Source of the DNA: Fistularia commersonii
Lineage: Eukaryota > Chordata > Actinopteri > Syngnathiformes > Fistulariidae
Assembly (NCBI GenBank): GCA_037954325.1
Contig: JBBMNZ010000043.1
Span: 124,001-188,000 of the forward strand
DNA: 64,000 nucleotides
Direction: 5' to 3'
Of the stretch, positions 13,401 to 26,273 are shown in pieces (the first letter of the stretch is position 1; each line of letters opens with the position of its first letter). Made by a program: the position numbers and the translations under genes. Under the pieces are notes generated by a model that was given only the letters and a program-made list of their open reading frames with translations, did not search any database and was not told where the DNA came from.

Positions 13401-14039
13401 TATAGCCATACGGTCAAAAAGTGTTTATCTCACTGAGTTGAAGCGTTTTTGATAAAGAGTGTCAATAACTAAAGATTCCTTTCTAGCAGCTTGCTGGTGC
13501 GGAAATATGTTGAAAAGGGCTTGATTCTGCAAAATATAAGTCAAAATCATTGTGATCCTGCAACATTTTAAAAATATATAGCCATATGGTCAAAAAGTGT
13601 TGATCTCACTGAGTTGAAGCTTTTTAGCAACAGAGTGTCAATAACTAAAGATTCCTTTCTAGCAGCTTGCTGGTGCTGAAATATGTTGAAAAGGGCTTGA
13701 TTCTGCATAATATAAGTCAAAATCATTGTGATCATGCAACATTTTAAAAAGATAAAGCCATATGGTGAAAAAGTGTTTATCTCACTGAGTTGAAGCGTTT
13801 TTGATAAAGAGTGTCAATAACTAAAGATTCTTTTCTAGCAGCTTGCTGGTGCTGAAATATGGTGAAAAGGGCTTAATTCTGCATAATATAAGTAAAATTC
13901 ATTGTGATCCTGCAACAATTTGAAAAGATATAGCCATATGGTCAAAAAGTGTTTATCTCACTGAGTTGAAGCGTTTTTGATAAAGAGTGTCAATAACTAA
14001 AGATTCCATTCTGGCAGCTTGCTGGTGCTGAAATATGTT
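10411..14039. repeat. Family A mosaic segment
   Basis: About 20.6 monomers with no single partner block. The parts to 11335 match 20971-21895 (60-monomer offset). The part near 12180-12360 matches 7080-7256 (29-monomer offset) and 12660-13060 matches 7380-7780 (30-monomer offset). Two successive monomers here carry GGTGAAAAAGTG with GATAAAG cassettes (near 12885 and 13063), which suggests a one-monomer tandem duplication. No gene or insertion is present. Confidence 0.75.
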
Positions 14040-17029
14040 GAAAAGGGCTTGATTCTGCAAAATATAAGTCAAAATCATTGTGATCCTGCAACATTTTAAA
14101 AATATATAGCCATATGGTCAAAAAGTGTTGATCTCACTGAGTTGAAGCTTTTTAGCAACAGAATGTCAATAACTAAAGATTCCTTTCTAGCAGCTTGCTG
14201 GTGCTGAAATATGTTGTCAAGGGCTTGATTCTGCATAATATAAGTCAAAATCATTGTGATCCTGCAACATTTTAAAAAGATATAGCCATATGGTCAAAAA
14301 GTGTTTATCTCACTGAGTTGAAGCTTTTTAGCAACAGAGTGTCAATAACTAAAGATTCCTTTCTAGCAGCTTGCTGGTGCTGAAATATGTTGAAAAGGGC
14401 TTGATTCTGCATAATATAAGTCAAAATCATTGTGATCCTGCAACATTTTAAAAAGATATAACCATATGGTCAAAAAGTGTTTATCTCACTGAGTTGAAGC
14501 GTTTTTGATAAAGAGTGTCAATAACTAAAGATTCCATTCTGGCAGCTTGCTGGTGCTGAAATATGTTGAAAAGGGCTTGATTCTGCATAATATAAGGCAA
14601 AATCATTGTGATCCTGCAACATTTTGAAAAGATATAGCCATACGGTCAAAAAGTGTTTATGTCACTGAGTTGAAGCGTTTTTGATAAAGAGTGTCAATAA
14701 CTAAAGATTCCATTCTAGCAGCTTGCTGGTGCTGAAATATGTTGAAAAGGGCTTGATTCTGCATAATATAAGTCAAAATCATTGTGTTCCTGCAACATTT
14801 TGAAAAGATATAGCAATATGGTCAAAAACTGTTTTTCTCACTGAGTTGAAGCTTTTTTGCAACAGAGTGTCAATAACTAAAGATTCCTTTCTAGCAGCTT
14901 GCTGGTGCTGAAATATGTTGAAAAGGGCTTGATTCTGCATAATATAAGTCAAAATCATTGTGATCCTGCAACATTTTAAAAAGATATAGCCATACGGTCA
15001 AAAAGTGTTTATCTCACTGAGTTGAAGCGTTTTTGATAAAGAGTGTCAATAACTAAAGATTCCTTTCTAGCAGCTTGCTGGTGCTGAAATATGTTGAAAA
15101 GGGCTTGATTCTGCATAATATAAGTCAAAATCATTGTGATCCTGCAACATTTTAAAAAGATATAGCCATATGGTCAAAATGTGTTTTTCACACTGAGTTG
15201 AAGCTTTTTAGCAACAGAGTGTCAATAACTAAAGATTCCTTTCTAGCAGCTTGCTGGTGCTGAAATATGTTGAAAAGGGCTTGATTCTGCATAATATAAG
15301 TCAAATTCATTGTGATCATGCAACATTTTGAAAAGATATAGCCATACGGTCAAAAAGTGTTTATCTCACTGAGTTGAAGCTTTTTTGCAAAAGAGTGTCA
15401 ATAACTAAAGATTCCTTTCTAGCAGCTTGCTGGTGCTGAAATATGTTGAAAAGGGCTTGATTCTGCATAATATAAGTCAAAATCATTGTGATCCTGCAAC
15501 ATTTTAAAAAGATAAAGCCATATGGTGAAAAAGTGTTTATCTCACTGAGTTGAAGCGTTTTTGATAAAGAGTGTCAATAACTAAAGATTATTTTCTAGCA
15601 GCTTGCTGGTGCTGAAATATGTTGAAAAGGGCTTGATTCTGCAAAATATAAGTCAAAATCATTGTGATCCTGCAACATTTTAAAAATATATAGCCATATG
15701 GTCAAAAAGTGTTGATCTCACTGAGTTGAAGCTTTTTAGCAACAGAATGTCAATAACTAAAGATTCCTTTCTAGCAGCTTGCTGGTGCTGAAATATGTTG
15801 TCAAGGGCTTGATTCTGCATAATATAAGTCAAATTCATTGTGATCCTGCAACATTTTAAAAAGATATAGCCATATGGTCAAAAAGTGTTTATCTCACTGA
15901 GTTGAAACTTTTTTGCAACAGAGTGTCAATAACTAAAGATTCCTTTCTAGCAGCTTGCTGGTGCTGAAATATGTTGAAAAGGGCTTGATTCTGCATAATA
16001 TAAGTCAAAATCTATGTGATCCTGCAACATTTTGAAAAGATATAGCCATACGGTCAAAAAGTGTTTATCTCACTGAGTTGAAGCTTTTTTGCAAAAGAGT
16101 GTCAATAACTAAAGATTCCTTTCTAGCAGCTTGCTGGTGCTGAAATATGTTGAAAAGGGCTTGATTTTGCATAATATAAGTCAAAATCATTGTGATCCTG
16201 CAACATTTTAAAAAGATAAAGCCATATGGTCAAAAAGTGTTTATCTCACTGAGTTGAAGCTTTTTTGCAACAGAGTGTCAATAACTAAAGATTCCTTTCT
16301 AGCAGCTTGCTGGTGCTGAAATATGTTGAAAAGGGCTTGATTCTGCATAATATAAGTCAAAATCTATGTGATCCTGCAACATTTTGAAAAGATATAGCCA
16401 TACGGTCAAAAAGTGTTTATCTCACTGAGTTGAAGCGTCTTTGGAAAAGAGTGTCAATAACTATAGATCCCTTTCTAGCAGCTTGCTGGTGCTGAAATAT
16501 GTTGAAAAGGGCTTGATTCTGCATAATATAAATCAAAATCATTGTGATCATGCAACATTTTCAAAAGATATAGCCATACAGTCAAAAAGTGTTTATCTCA
16601 CTGAGTTGAAGCTTTTTTGATAAAGAGTGTCAATAACTAAAGATTCCTTTCTAGCAGCTTGCTGGTGCTGAAATATGTTGAAAAGGGCTTGATTCTGCAT
16701 AATATAAGTCAAATTCATTGTGATCCTGCAACATTTTGAAAAGATATAGCCATACGGTCAAAAAGTGTTTAACTCACTGAGTTGAAGCTTTTTTGCAAAA
16801 GAGTGTCAATAACTAAAGATTCCTTTCTAGCAGCTTGCTGGTGCTGAAATATGTTGAAAAGGGCTTGCTTCTGCATAATATAAGTCAAAATCATTGTGAT
16901 CCTGCAACATTTTAAAAAGATAAAGCCATATGGTGAAAAAGTGTTTATCTCACTGAGTTGAAGCGTTTTTGATAAAGAGTGTCAATAACTAAAGATTCTT
17001 TTCTAGCAGCTTGCTGGTGCTGAAATATG
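14040..17029. repeat. Right copy of 53-monomer-offset duplication
   Basis: Partner of 4711-7701. The lead-in to the left breakpoint differs: CATTCTGGCAG here against CTTTCTAGCAG in the partner. The right end overlaps the start of the 10-monomer duplication (16798-18088), so two rearrangements share a boundary zone near 16.8-17.0 kb. Confidence 0.85.
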
Positions 17030-18088
17030 TTGAAAAGGGCTTGATTCTGCATAATATAAGTCAAAATCTATGTGATCCTGCAACATTTTGAAAAGATATA
17101 GCCATACGGTCAAAAAGTGTTTATCTCACTGAGTTGAAGCTTTTTTGCAAAAGAGTGTCAATAACTAAAGATTCCTTTCTAGCAGCTTGCTGGTGCTGAA
17201 ATATGTTGAAAAGGGCTTGATTTTGCATAATATAAGTCAAAATCATTGTGATCCTGCAACATTTTAAAAAGATAAAGCCATATGGTCAAAAAGTGTTTAT
17301 CTCACTGAGTTGAAGCTTTTTAGCAACAGAGTGTCAATAACTAAAGATTCCTTTCTAGCAGCTTGCTGGTGCTGAAATATGTTGAAAAGGGCTTGATTCT
17401 GCATAATATAAGTCAAAATCTATGTGATCCTGCAACATTTTGAAAAGATATAGCCATACGGTCAAAAAGTGTTTATCTCACTGAGTTGAAGCGTCTTTGG
17501 AAAAGAGTGTCAATAACTATAGATCCCTTTCTAGCAGCTTGCTGGTGCTGAAATATGTTGAAAAGGGCTTGATTCTGCATAATATAAGTCAAATTCATTG
17601 TGATCCTGCAACATTTTGAAAAGATATAGCCATACGGTCAAAAAGTGTTTATCTCACTGAGTTGAAGCTTTTTTGTAACAGAGTGTCAATAACTAAAGAT
17701 TCCTTTCTAGCAGCTTGCTGGTGCTGAAATATGTTGAAAAGGGCTTGATTCTGCATAATATAAGTCAAATTCATTGTCATCCTGCAACATTTTGAAAAGA
17801 TATGGCCATACGGTCAAAAAGTGTTTATCTCACTGAGTTGAAGCTTTTTTGATAAAGAGTGTCAATAACTAAAGATTCCTTTCTAGCAGCTTGCTGGTGC
17901 GGAAATATGTTGAAAAGGGCTTGATTCTGCAAAATATAAGTCAAAATCATTGTGATCCTGCAATTTTTTAAAAATATATAGCCATATGGTCAAAAAGTGT
18001 TGATCTCACTGAGTTGAAGCTTTTTAGCAACAGAATGTCAATAACTAAAGATTCCTTTCTAGCAGCTTGCTGGTGCTGAAATATGTTG
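16798..18088. repeat. Left copy of 10-monomer (1760-bp) duplication
   Basis: About 1.29 kb here recurs at 18558-19848 at an offset of exactly 1760 bp. Rare variants match in order: CATTGTCATCCTGC (17773/19533), GATATGGCCATACGG (17809/19569) and CAATTTTTTAAAAATATATAG (17961/19721). The only difference I noticed is a single G for A (AAAGGGG at 19321 against AAAAGGG at 17561). This looks like one of the youngest duplications in the window, or an assembly duplication. Confidence 0.88.
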
Positions 18089-18557
18089 AAAAGGGCTTGA
18101 TTTTGCATAATATAAGTCAAAATCATTGTGATCCTGCAACATTTTAAAAAGATAAAGCCATATGGTCAAAAAGTGTTTATCTCACTGAGTTGAAGCTTTT
18201 TTGCAACAGAGTGTCAATAACTAAAGATTCCTTTCTAGCAGCTTGCTGGTGCTGAAATATGTTGAAAAGGGCTTGATTCTGCATAATATAAGTCAAAATC
18301 TATGTGATCCTGCAACATTTTGAAAAGATATAGCCATACGGTCAAAAAGTGTTTATCTCACTGAGTTGAAGCGTCTTTGGAAAAGAGTGTCAATAACTAT
18401 AGATCCCTTTCTAGCAGCTTGCTGGTGCTGAAATATGTTGAAAAGGGCTTGATTCTGCATAATATAAATCAAAATCATTGTGATCATGCAACATTTTCAA
18501 AAGATATAGCCATACAGTCAAAAAGTGTTTATCTCACTGAGTTGAAGCTTTTTTGAT
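18061..18557. repeat. 11-monomer-offset copy of 16125-16621
   Basis: The run ATTTTGCATAATATAAG, a GATAAAGCC monomer, TCAAAATCTATGTG, the GTCTTTGG subtype (16437/18373) and the CATTTTCAAAAGATATAGCC monomer recur in the same order at an offset of 1936 bp. It fills the space between the two 1760-bp-offset copies. Confidence 0.8.
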
Positions 18558-19848
18558 AAAGAGTGTCAATAACTAAAGATTCCTTTCTAGCAGCTTGCTG
18601 GTGCTGAAATATGTTGAAAAGGGCTTGCTTCTGCATAATATAAGTCAAAATCATTGTGATCCTGCAACATTTTAAAAAGATAAAGCCATATGGTGAAAAA
18701 GTGTTTATCTCACTGAGTTGAAGCGTTTTTGATAAAGAGTGTCAATAACTAAAGATTCTTTTCTAGCAGCTTGCTGGTGCTGAAATATGTTGAAAAGGGC
18801 TTGATTCTGCATAATATAAGTCAAAATCTATGTGATCCTGCAACATTTTGAAAAGATATAGCCATACGGTCAAAAAGTGTTTATCTCACTGAGTTGAAGC
18901 TTTTTTGCAAAAGAGTGTCAATAACTAAAGATTCCTTTCTAGCAGCTTGCTGGTGCTGAAATATGTTGAAAAGGGCTTGATTTTGCATAATATAAGTCAA
19001 AATCATTGTGATCCTGCAACATTTTAAAAAGATAAAGCCATATGGTCAAAAAGTGTTTATCTCACTGAGTTGAAGCTTTTTAGCAACAGAGTGTCAATAA
19101 CTAAAGATTCCTTTCTAGCAGCTTGCTGGTGCTGAAATATGTTGAAAAGGGCTTGATTCTGCATAATATAAGTCAAAATCTATGTGATCCTGCAACATTT
19201 TGAAAAGATATAGCCATACGGTCAAAAAGTGTTTATCTCACTGAGTTGAAGCGTCTTTGGAAAAGAGTGTCAATAACTATAGATCCCTTTCTAGCAGCTT
19301 GCTGGTGCTGAAATATGTTGAAAGGGGCTTGATTCTGCATAATATAAGTCAAATTCATTGTGATCCTGCAACATTTTGAAAAGATATAGCCATACGGTCA
19401 AAAAGTGTTTATCTCACTGAGTTGAAGCTTTTTTGTAACAGAGTGTCAATAACTAAAGATTCCTTTCTAGCAGCTTGCTGGTGCTGAAATATGTTGAAAA
19501 GGGCTTGATTCTGCATAATATAAGTCAAATTCATTGTCATCCTGCAACATTTTGAAAAGATATGGCCATACGGTCAAAAAGTGTTTATCTCACTGAGTTG
19601 AAGCTTTTTTGATAAAGAGTGTCAATAACTAAAGATTCCTTTCTAGCAGCTTGCTGGTGCGGAAATATGTTGAAAAGGGCTTGATTCTGCAAAATATAAG
19701 TCAAAATCATTGTGATCCTGCAATTTTTTAAAAATATATAGCCATATGGTCAAAAAGTGTTGATCTCACTGAGTTGAAGCTTTTTAGCAACAGAATGTCA
19801 ATAACTAAAGATTCCTTTCTAGCAGCTTGCTGGTGCTGAAATATGTTG
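18558..19848. repeat. Right copy of 10-monomer (1760-bp) duplication
   Basis: Partner of 16798-18088. The match ends at 18088/19848, where this copy continues ATGTTGTCAAGGGCTTTATTC, the marker of the 8.58-kb block, and the left copy continues ATGTTGAAAAGGGC. Between the two copies, 18061-18557 instead matches 16125-16621 at an offset of 1936 bp (11 monomers), so the pair is not a clean tandem dimer. Confidence 0.87.
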
Positions 19849-21895
19849 TCAAGGGCTTTATTCTGCATAATATAAGTCAAAATCATTGTGATCCTGCAAC
19901 ATTTTAAAAAGATATAGCCATATGGTCAAAAAGTGTTTATCTCACTGAGTTGAAGCTTTTTAGCAACAGAGTGTCAATAACTAAAGATTCCTTTCTAGCA
20001 GCTTGCTGGTGCTGAAATATGTTGAAAAGGGCTTGATTCTGCATAATATAAGTCAAAATCATTGTGATCCTGCAACATTTTAAAAAGATATAACCATATG
20101 GTCAAAAAGTGTTTATCTCACTGAGTTGAAGCGTCTTTGGAAAAGAGTGTCAATAACTATAGATCCGTTTCTAGCAGCTTGCTGGTGCTGAAATATGTTG
20201 AAAAGGGCTTGATTCTGCATAATATAAATCAAAATAATTGTGATCATGCAACATTTTGAAAAGATATAGCCATACAGTCAAAAAGTGTTTATCTCACTGA
20301 GTTGAAGCTTTTTTGATAAAGAGTGTCAATAACTAAAGATTCCTTTCTAGCAGCTTGCTGGTGCTGAAATATGTTGAAAAGGGCTTGATTCTGCATAATA
20401 TTAGTCAAAATCATTGTGATCCTGCAACATTTTAAAAAGATATAGCCATATGGTCAAAAAGTGTTTATCTCACTGAGTTGAAGCTTTTTAGCAACAGAAT
20501 GTCAATAACTAAAGATTCCTTTCTAGCAGCTTGCTGGTGCTGAAATATGTTGAAAAGGGCTTGATTCTGCATAATATAAGTCAAATTCATTGTGATCCTG
20601 CAACATTTTGAAAAGATATAGCCATACGGTGAAAAAGTGTTTATCTCACTGAGTTGAAGCGTTTTTGATAAAGAGTGTCAATAACTAAAGATTCTTTTCT
20701 AGCAGGTTGCTGGTGCTTAAATATGTTGAAAAGGGCTTAATTCTGCATAATATAAGTCAAAATCATTGTGATCCTGCAACAATTTGAAAAGATATAGCCA
20801 TATGGTCAAAAAGTGTTTATCTCACTGAGTTGAAGCTTTTTTGCTACAGAGTGTCAATGACTAAAGATTCCTTTCTAGCAGCTTGCTGGTGCTGAAATAT
20901 GTTGAAAAGGGCTTGATTCTGCATAATATTAGTCAAAATCATTGTGATCCTGCAACATTTTAAAAAGATATAGCCATATGGTCAAAAAGTGTTTATCTCA
21001 CTGAGTTGAAGCTTTTTAGCAACAGAATGTCAATAACTAAAGATTCCTTTCTAGCAGCTTGCTGGTGCTGAAATATGTTGAAAAGGGCTTGATTCTGCAT
21101 AATATAAGTCAAATTCATTGTGATCCTGCAACATTTTGAAAAGATATAGCCATACGGTCAAAAAGTGTTTATCTCACTGAGTTGAAGCGTTTTTGACAAA
21201 GAGTGTCAATAACTAAAAATTCTTTTCTAGCAGCTTGCTGGTGCTGAAATATGTTGAAAAGGGCTTAATTCTGCATAATATAAGTCAAAATCATTGTGAT
21301 CCTGCAACAATTTGAAAAGATATAGCCATATGGTCAAAAAGTGTTTATCTCACTGAGTTGAAGCTTTTTTGCAACAGAGTGTCAATGACTAAATATTCCT
21401 TTCTAGCAGCTTGCTGGTGCTGAAATATGTTGAAAAGGGCTTGATTCTGCATAATATAAGTCAAATTCATTGTGATCCTGCAACATTTTGAAAAGATATA
21501 GCCATACGGTCAAAAAGTGTTTATCTCACTGAGTTGAAGCTTTTTAGCAACAGAATGTCAATAACTAAAGATTCCTTTCTAGCAGCTTGCTGGTGCTGAA
21601 ATATGTTGTCAAGGGCTTGATTCTGCATAATATAAGTCAAATTCATTGTGATCCTGCAACATTTTGAAAAGATATAGCCATACGGTCAAAAAGTGTTTAT
21701 CTCACTGAGTTTAAGCGTTTTTGATAAAGAGTGTCAATAACTAAAGATTCTTTTCTAGCAGCTTGCTGGTGCTGAAATATGTTGAAAAGGGCTTAATTCT
21801 GCATAATATAAGTCAAAATCATTGTGATCCTGCAACAATTTGAAAAGATATAGCCATATGGTCAAAAAGTGTTTATCTCACTGAGTTGAAGCTTT
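19849..21895. repeat. Copy of the 8.5-11.3 kb block with a 4-monomer deletion
   Basis: From 19845 to about 20374 the sequence matches 8581-9110 at an offset of 11264 bp (64 monomers), including ATAGATCCGTTTC (20161/8897). From about 20277 to 21895 it matches 9717-11335 at 10560 bp (60 monomers), including AGCAGGTTGCTGG (20701/10141), AACTAAAAATTC (21211/10651), AACTAAATATTCC near 21389/10829 and CTGAGTTTAAGCG near 21706/11146. The shift of four monomers means 704 bp present around 9.1-9.8 kb is missing here, or was gained there. A few single-base changes separate the copies. Confidence 0.85.
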
Positions 21896-21959
21896 TTAGC
21901 AACAGAATGTCAATAACTAAAGATTCCTTTCTAGCAGCCTGCTGGTGCTGAAATATGTT

Positions 21960-23393
21960 GAAAAGGGCTTGATTCTGCATAATATAAGTCAAATTCATTG
22001 TGATCCTGCAACATTTTGAAAAGATATAGCCATACGGTCAAAAAGTGTTTATCTCACTGAGTTGAAGCGTTTTTGATAAAGAGTGTCAATAACTAAAGAT
22101 TCTTTTCTAGCAGGTTGCTGGTGCTTAAATATGTTGAAAAGGGCTTAATTCTGCATAATATAAGTCAAAATCATTGTGATCCTGCAACAATTTGAAAAGA
22201 TATAGCCATATGGTCAAAAAGTGTTTATCTCACTGAGTTGAAGCTTTTTTGCAACAGAGTGTCAATGACTAAAGATTCCTTTCTAGCAGCTTGCTGGTGC
22301 TGAAATATGTTGAAAAGGGCTTGATTCTGCATAATATTAGTCAAAATCATTGTGATCCTGCAACATTTTAAAAAGATATAGCCATATGGTCAAAAAGTGT
22401 TTATCTCACTGAGTTGAAGCTTTTTAGCAACAGAATGTCAATAACTAAAGATTCCTTTCTAGCAGCTTGCTGGTGCTGAAATATGTTGAAAAGGGCTTAA
22501 TTCTGCATAATATAAGTCAAAATCATTGTGATCCTGCAACAATTTGAAAAGATATAGCCATATGGTCAAAAAGTGTTTATCTCACTGAGTTGAAGCTTTT
22601 TTGCAACAGAATGTCAATAACTAAAGATTCCTTTCTAGCAGCTTGCTGGTGCTGAAATATGTTGAAAAGGGCTTGATTCTGCATAATATAAGTCAAATTC
22701 ATTGTGATCCTGCAACATTTTGAAAAGATATAGCCATACGGTCAAAAAGTGTTTATCTCACTGAGTTGAAGCGTTTTTGACAAAGAGTGTCAATAACTAA
22801 AGATTCTTTTCTAGCAGCTTGCTGGTGCTTAAATATGTTGAAAAGGGCTTAATTCTGCATAATATAAGTCAAAATCATTGTGATCCTGCAACAATTTGAA
22901 AAGATATAGCCATATGGTCAAAAAGTGTTTATCTCACTGAGTTGAAGCTTTTTAGCAACAGAATGTCAATAACTAAAGATTCCTTTCTAGCAGCTTGCTG
23001 GTGCTGATATATGTTGAAAAGGGCTTGATTCTGCATAATATAAGTCAAATTCATTGTGATCCTGCAACATTTTGAAAAGATATAGCCATACGGTCAAAAA
23101 GTGTTTATCTCACTGAGTTGAAGCGTTTTTGATAAAGAGTGTCAATAACTAAAGATTCTTTTCTAGCAGGTTGCTGGTGCTTAAATATGTTGAAAAGGGC
23201 TTAATTCTGCATAATATAAGTCAAAATCATTGTGATCCTGCAACAATTTGAAAAGATATAGCCATATGGTCAAAAAGTGTTTATCTCACTGAGTTGAAGC
23301 TTTTTTGCAACAGAGTGTCAATGACTAAAGATTCCTTTCTAGCAGCTTGCTGGTGCTGAAATATGTTGAAAAGGGCTTGATTCTGCATAATAT
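21960..23393. repeat. 6-monomer-offset local duplication
   Basis: 21960-22337 recurs at 23016-23393 at an offset of 1056 bp (6 monomers), with the rare GCAGGTTGCTGGTGCTTAAA variant at 22110 and 23166. The rare TTTTTGACAAAG monomer inside this region recurs at a 5-monomer spacing (22771/23651), so the segment is a local mosaic of two period lengths. It joins the 20-22 kb block to the 18-monomer block that starts near 23877. Confidence 0.72.
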
Positions 23394-23876
23394 AAGTCAA
23401 AATCATTGTGATCCTGCAACATTTTAAAAAGATATAGCCATATGGTCAAAAAGTGTTTATCTCACTGAGTTGAAGCTTTTTAGCAACAGAATGTCAATAA
23501 CTAAAGATTCCTTTCTAGCAGCTTGCTGGTGCTGAAATATGTTGAAAAGGGCTTGATTCTGCATAATATAAGTCAAATTCATTGTGATCCTGCAACATTT
23601 TGAAAAGATATAGCCATACGGTCAAAAAGTGTTTATCTCACTGAGTTGAAGCGTTTTTGACAAAGAGTGTCAATAACTAAAGATTCTTTTCTAGCAGCTT
23701 GCTGGTGCTTAAATATGTTGAAAAGGGCTTAATTCTGCATAATATAAGTCAAAATCATTGTGATCCTGCAACAATTTGAAAAGATATAGCCATATGGTCA
23801 AAAAGTGTTTATCTCACTGAGTTGAAGCTTTTTTGATAAAGAGTGTCAATAACTAAAGATTCCTTTCTAGCAGCTT

Positions 23877-25243
23877 GATGGTGCTGAAATATGTTGAAAA
23901 GGGCTTGATTCTGCATAATATTAGTCAAAATCATTGTGATCCTGCAACATTTTAAAAAGACATAGCCATATGGTCAAAAAGTGTTTATCTCACTGAGTTG
24001 AAGCTTTTTAGCAACAGAATGTCAATAACTAAAGATTCCTTTCTAGCAGCTTGCTGGTGCTGAAATATGTTGAAAAGGGCTTGATTCTGCATAATATAAG
24101 TCAAATTCATTGTGATCCTGCAACATTTTGAAAAGATATAGCCATACGGTCAAAAAGTGTTTATCTCACTGAGTTGAAGCGTTTTTGACAAAGAGTGTCA
24201 ATAACTAAAGATTCTTTTCTAGCAGCTTGCTGGTGCTTAAATATGTTGAAAAGGGCTTAATTCTGCATAATATAAGTCAAAATCATTGTGATCCTGCAAC
24301 AATTTGAAAAGATATAGCCATATGGTCAAAAAGTGTTTATCTCACTGAGTTGAAGGTTTTTTGCAACAGAGTGTCAATGACTAAATATTCCTTTCTAGCA
24401 GCTTGCTGGTGCTGAAATATGTTGAAAAGGGCTTGATTCTGCATAATATAAGTCAAAATTATTGTGATCCTGAAACATTTTGAAAAAATATAGCCATATG
24501 GTCAAAAAGTGTTTATCTCACTGAGTTGAAGCTTTTTTGCAAAAGAGTGTCAATAACTAAAGATTCTTTTCTAGCAGCTTGCTGGTGCTGAAATATGTTG
24601 AAAAGGGCTTAATTCTGCATAATATAAGTTAAATTCATTGTGATCCTGCAACAATTTGAAAAGATATAGCCATATGGTCAAAAAGTGTTTATCTCACTGA
24701 GTTGAAGCTTTTTTGTAACAGAGTGTCAATAACTAAAGATTCCTTTCTAGCAGCTTGCTGGTGCTGAAATATGTTGAAAAGGGCTTGATTCTGCATAATA
24801 TAAGTCAAATTCATTGTGATCCTGCAACATTTTGAAAATATATAGCCATACGGTCAAAAAGTGTTTATCTCACTGAGTTGAAGCTTTTTAGCAACAGAAT
24901 GTCAATAACTAAAGATTCCTTTCTAGCAGCTTGCTGGTGCTGAAATATGTTGTCAAGGGCTTGATTCTGCATAATATAAGTCAAATTCATTGTGATCCTG
25001 CAACATTTTGAAAAGATATAGCCATACGGTCAAAAAGTGTTTATCTCACTGAGTTGAAGCGTTTTTGATAAAGAGTGTCAATAACTAAAGATTCTTTTCT
25101 AGCAGCTTGCTGGTGCTGAAATATGTTGAAAAGGGCTTAATTCTGCATAATATAAGTCAAATTCATTGTGATCCTGCAACATTTTGAAAAGTTATAGCCA
25201 TACGGTCAAAAAGTGTTTATCTCACTGAGTTGAAGCTTTTTTG
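23877..25243. repeat. Left copy of 18-monomer-offset duplication
   Basis: Recurs at 27045-28411 at an offset of exactly 3168 bp. Shared rare sequences are AAAATTATTGTGATCCTGAAAC (24456/27624), TGAAAAAATATAGCC (24481/27649) and GAAAAGTTATAGCC (25187/28355). The match ends inside the variable cassette at 25243/28411, GATAAAG here against GTAACAG in the partner. A single base (GACATAGCC near 23959) also differs. Confidence 0.85.
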
Positions 25244-25299
25244 ATAAAGAGTGTCAATAACTAAAGATTCCTTTCTAGCAGCTTGCTGGTGCGGAAATA

Positions 25300-26273
25300 T
25301 GTTGAAAAGGGCTTGATTCTGCATAATATAAGTCAAAATCTATGTGATCCTGCAACATTTTGAAAACATATAGCCATACGGTCAAAAAGTGTTTATCTCA
25401 CTGAGTTGAAGCTTTTTTGCAAAAGAGTGTCAATAACTAAAGATTCCTTTCTAGCAGTTTGCTGGTGCTGAAATATGTTGAAAAGGGCTTGATTCTGCAT
25501 AATATAAGTTAAATTCATTGTGATCATGCAACAATTTGAAAAGATATAGCCATATGGTCAAAAAGTGTTTATCTCACTGAGTTGAGGCTTTTTTGTAACA
25601 GAGTGTCAATAACTAAAGATTCCTTTCTAGCAGCTTGCTGGTGCTGAAATATGTTGAAAAGGGCTTGATTCTGCATAATATAAGTCAAATTCATTGTGAT
25701 CCTGCAACATTTTGAAAAGATATAGCCATACGGTCAAAAAGTGTTTATCTCACTGAGTTGAAGCTTTTTAGCAACAGAATGTCAATAACTAAAGATTCCT
25801 TTCTAGCAGCTTGCTGGTGCTGAAATATGTTGTCAAGGGCTTGATTCTGCATAATATAAGTCAAATTCATTGTGATCCTGCAACATTTTGAAAAGATATA
25901 GCCATACGGTCAAAAAGTGTTTATCTCACTGAGTTTAAGCGTTTTTGATAAAGAGTGTCAATAACTAAAGATTCTTTTCTAGCAGCTTGCTGGTGCTGAA
26001 ATATGTTGAAAAGGGCTTAATTCTGCATAATATAAGTCAAATTCATTGTGATCCTGCAACATTTTGAAAAGTTATAGCCATACGGTCAAAAAGTGTTTAT
26101 CTCACTGAGTTGAAGCTTTTTTGTAACAGAGTGTCAATAACTAAAGATTCCTTTCTAGCAGCTTGCTGGTGCTGAAATATGTTGAAAAGGGCTTGATTCT
26201 GCATAATATAAGTCAAATTCATTGTGATCCTGCAACATTTTGAAAAGATATAGCCATACGGTCAAAAAGTGTT
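25300..26273. repeat. Left copy of 19-monomer-offset duplication
   Basis: Recurs at 28644-29617 at an offset of 3344 bp, with AAAACATATAGCC (25363/28707), GTTGAGGCTTTTTTG (25581/28925) and a second GAAAAGTTAT monomer near 26067/29411 (GTTATTGCC in the partner). At 26274/29618 the match breaks at TTTATC against TTGATC. From 26447 it resumes for about a monomer at the 18-monomer offset (26447/29615), then returns to 19 monomers (CAGTTTGCTGG at 26687/30031 and GTCTTTGG at 26821/30165). Confidence 0.82.
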
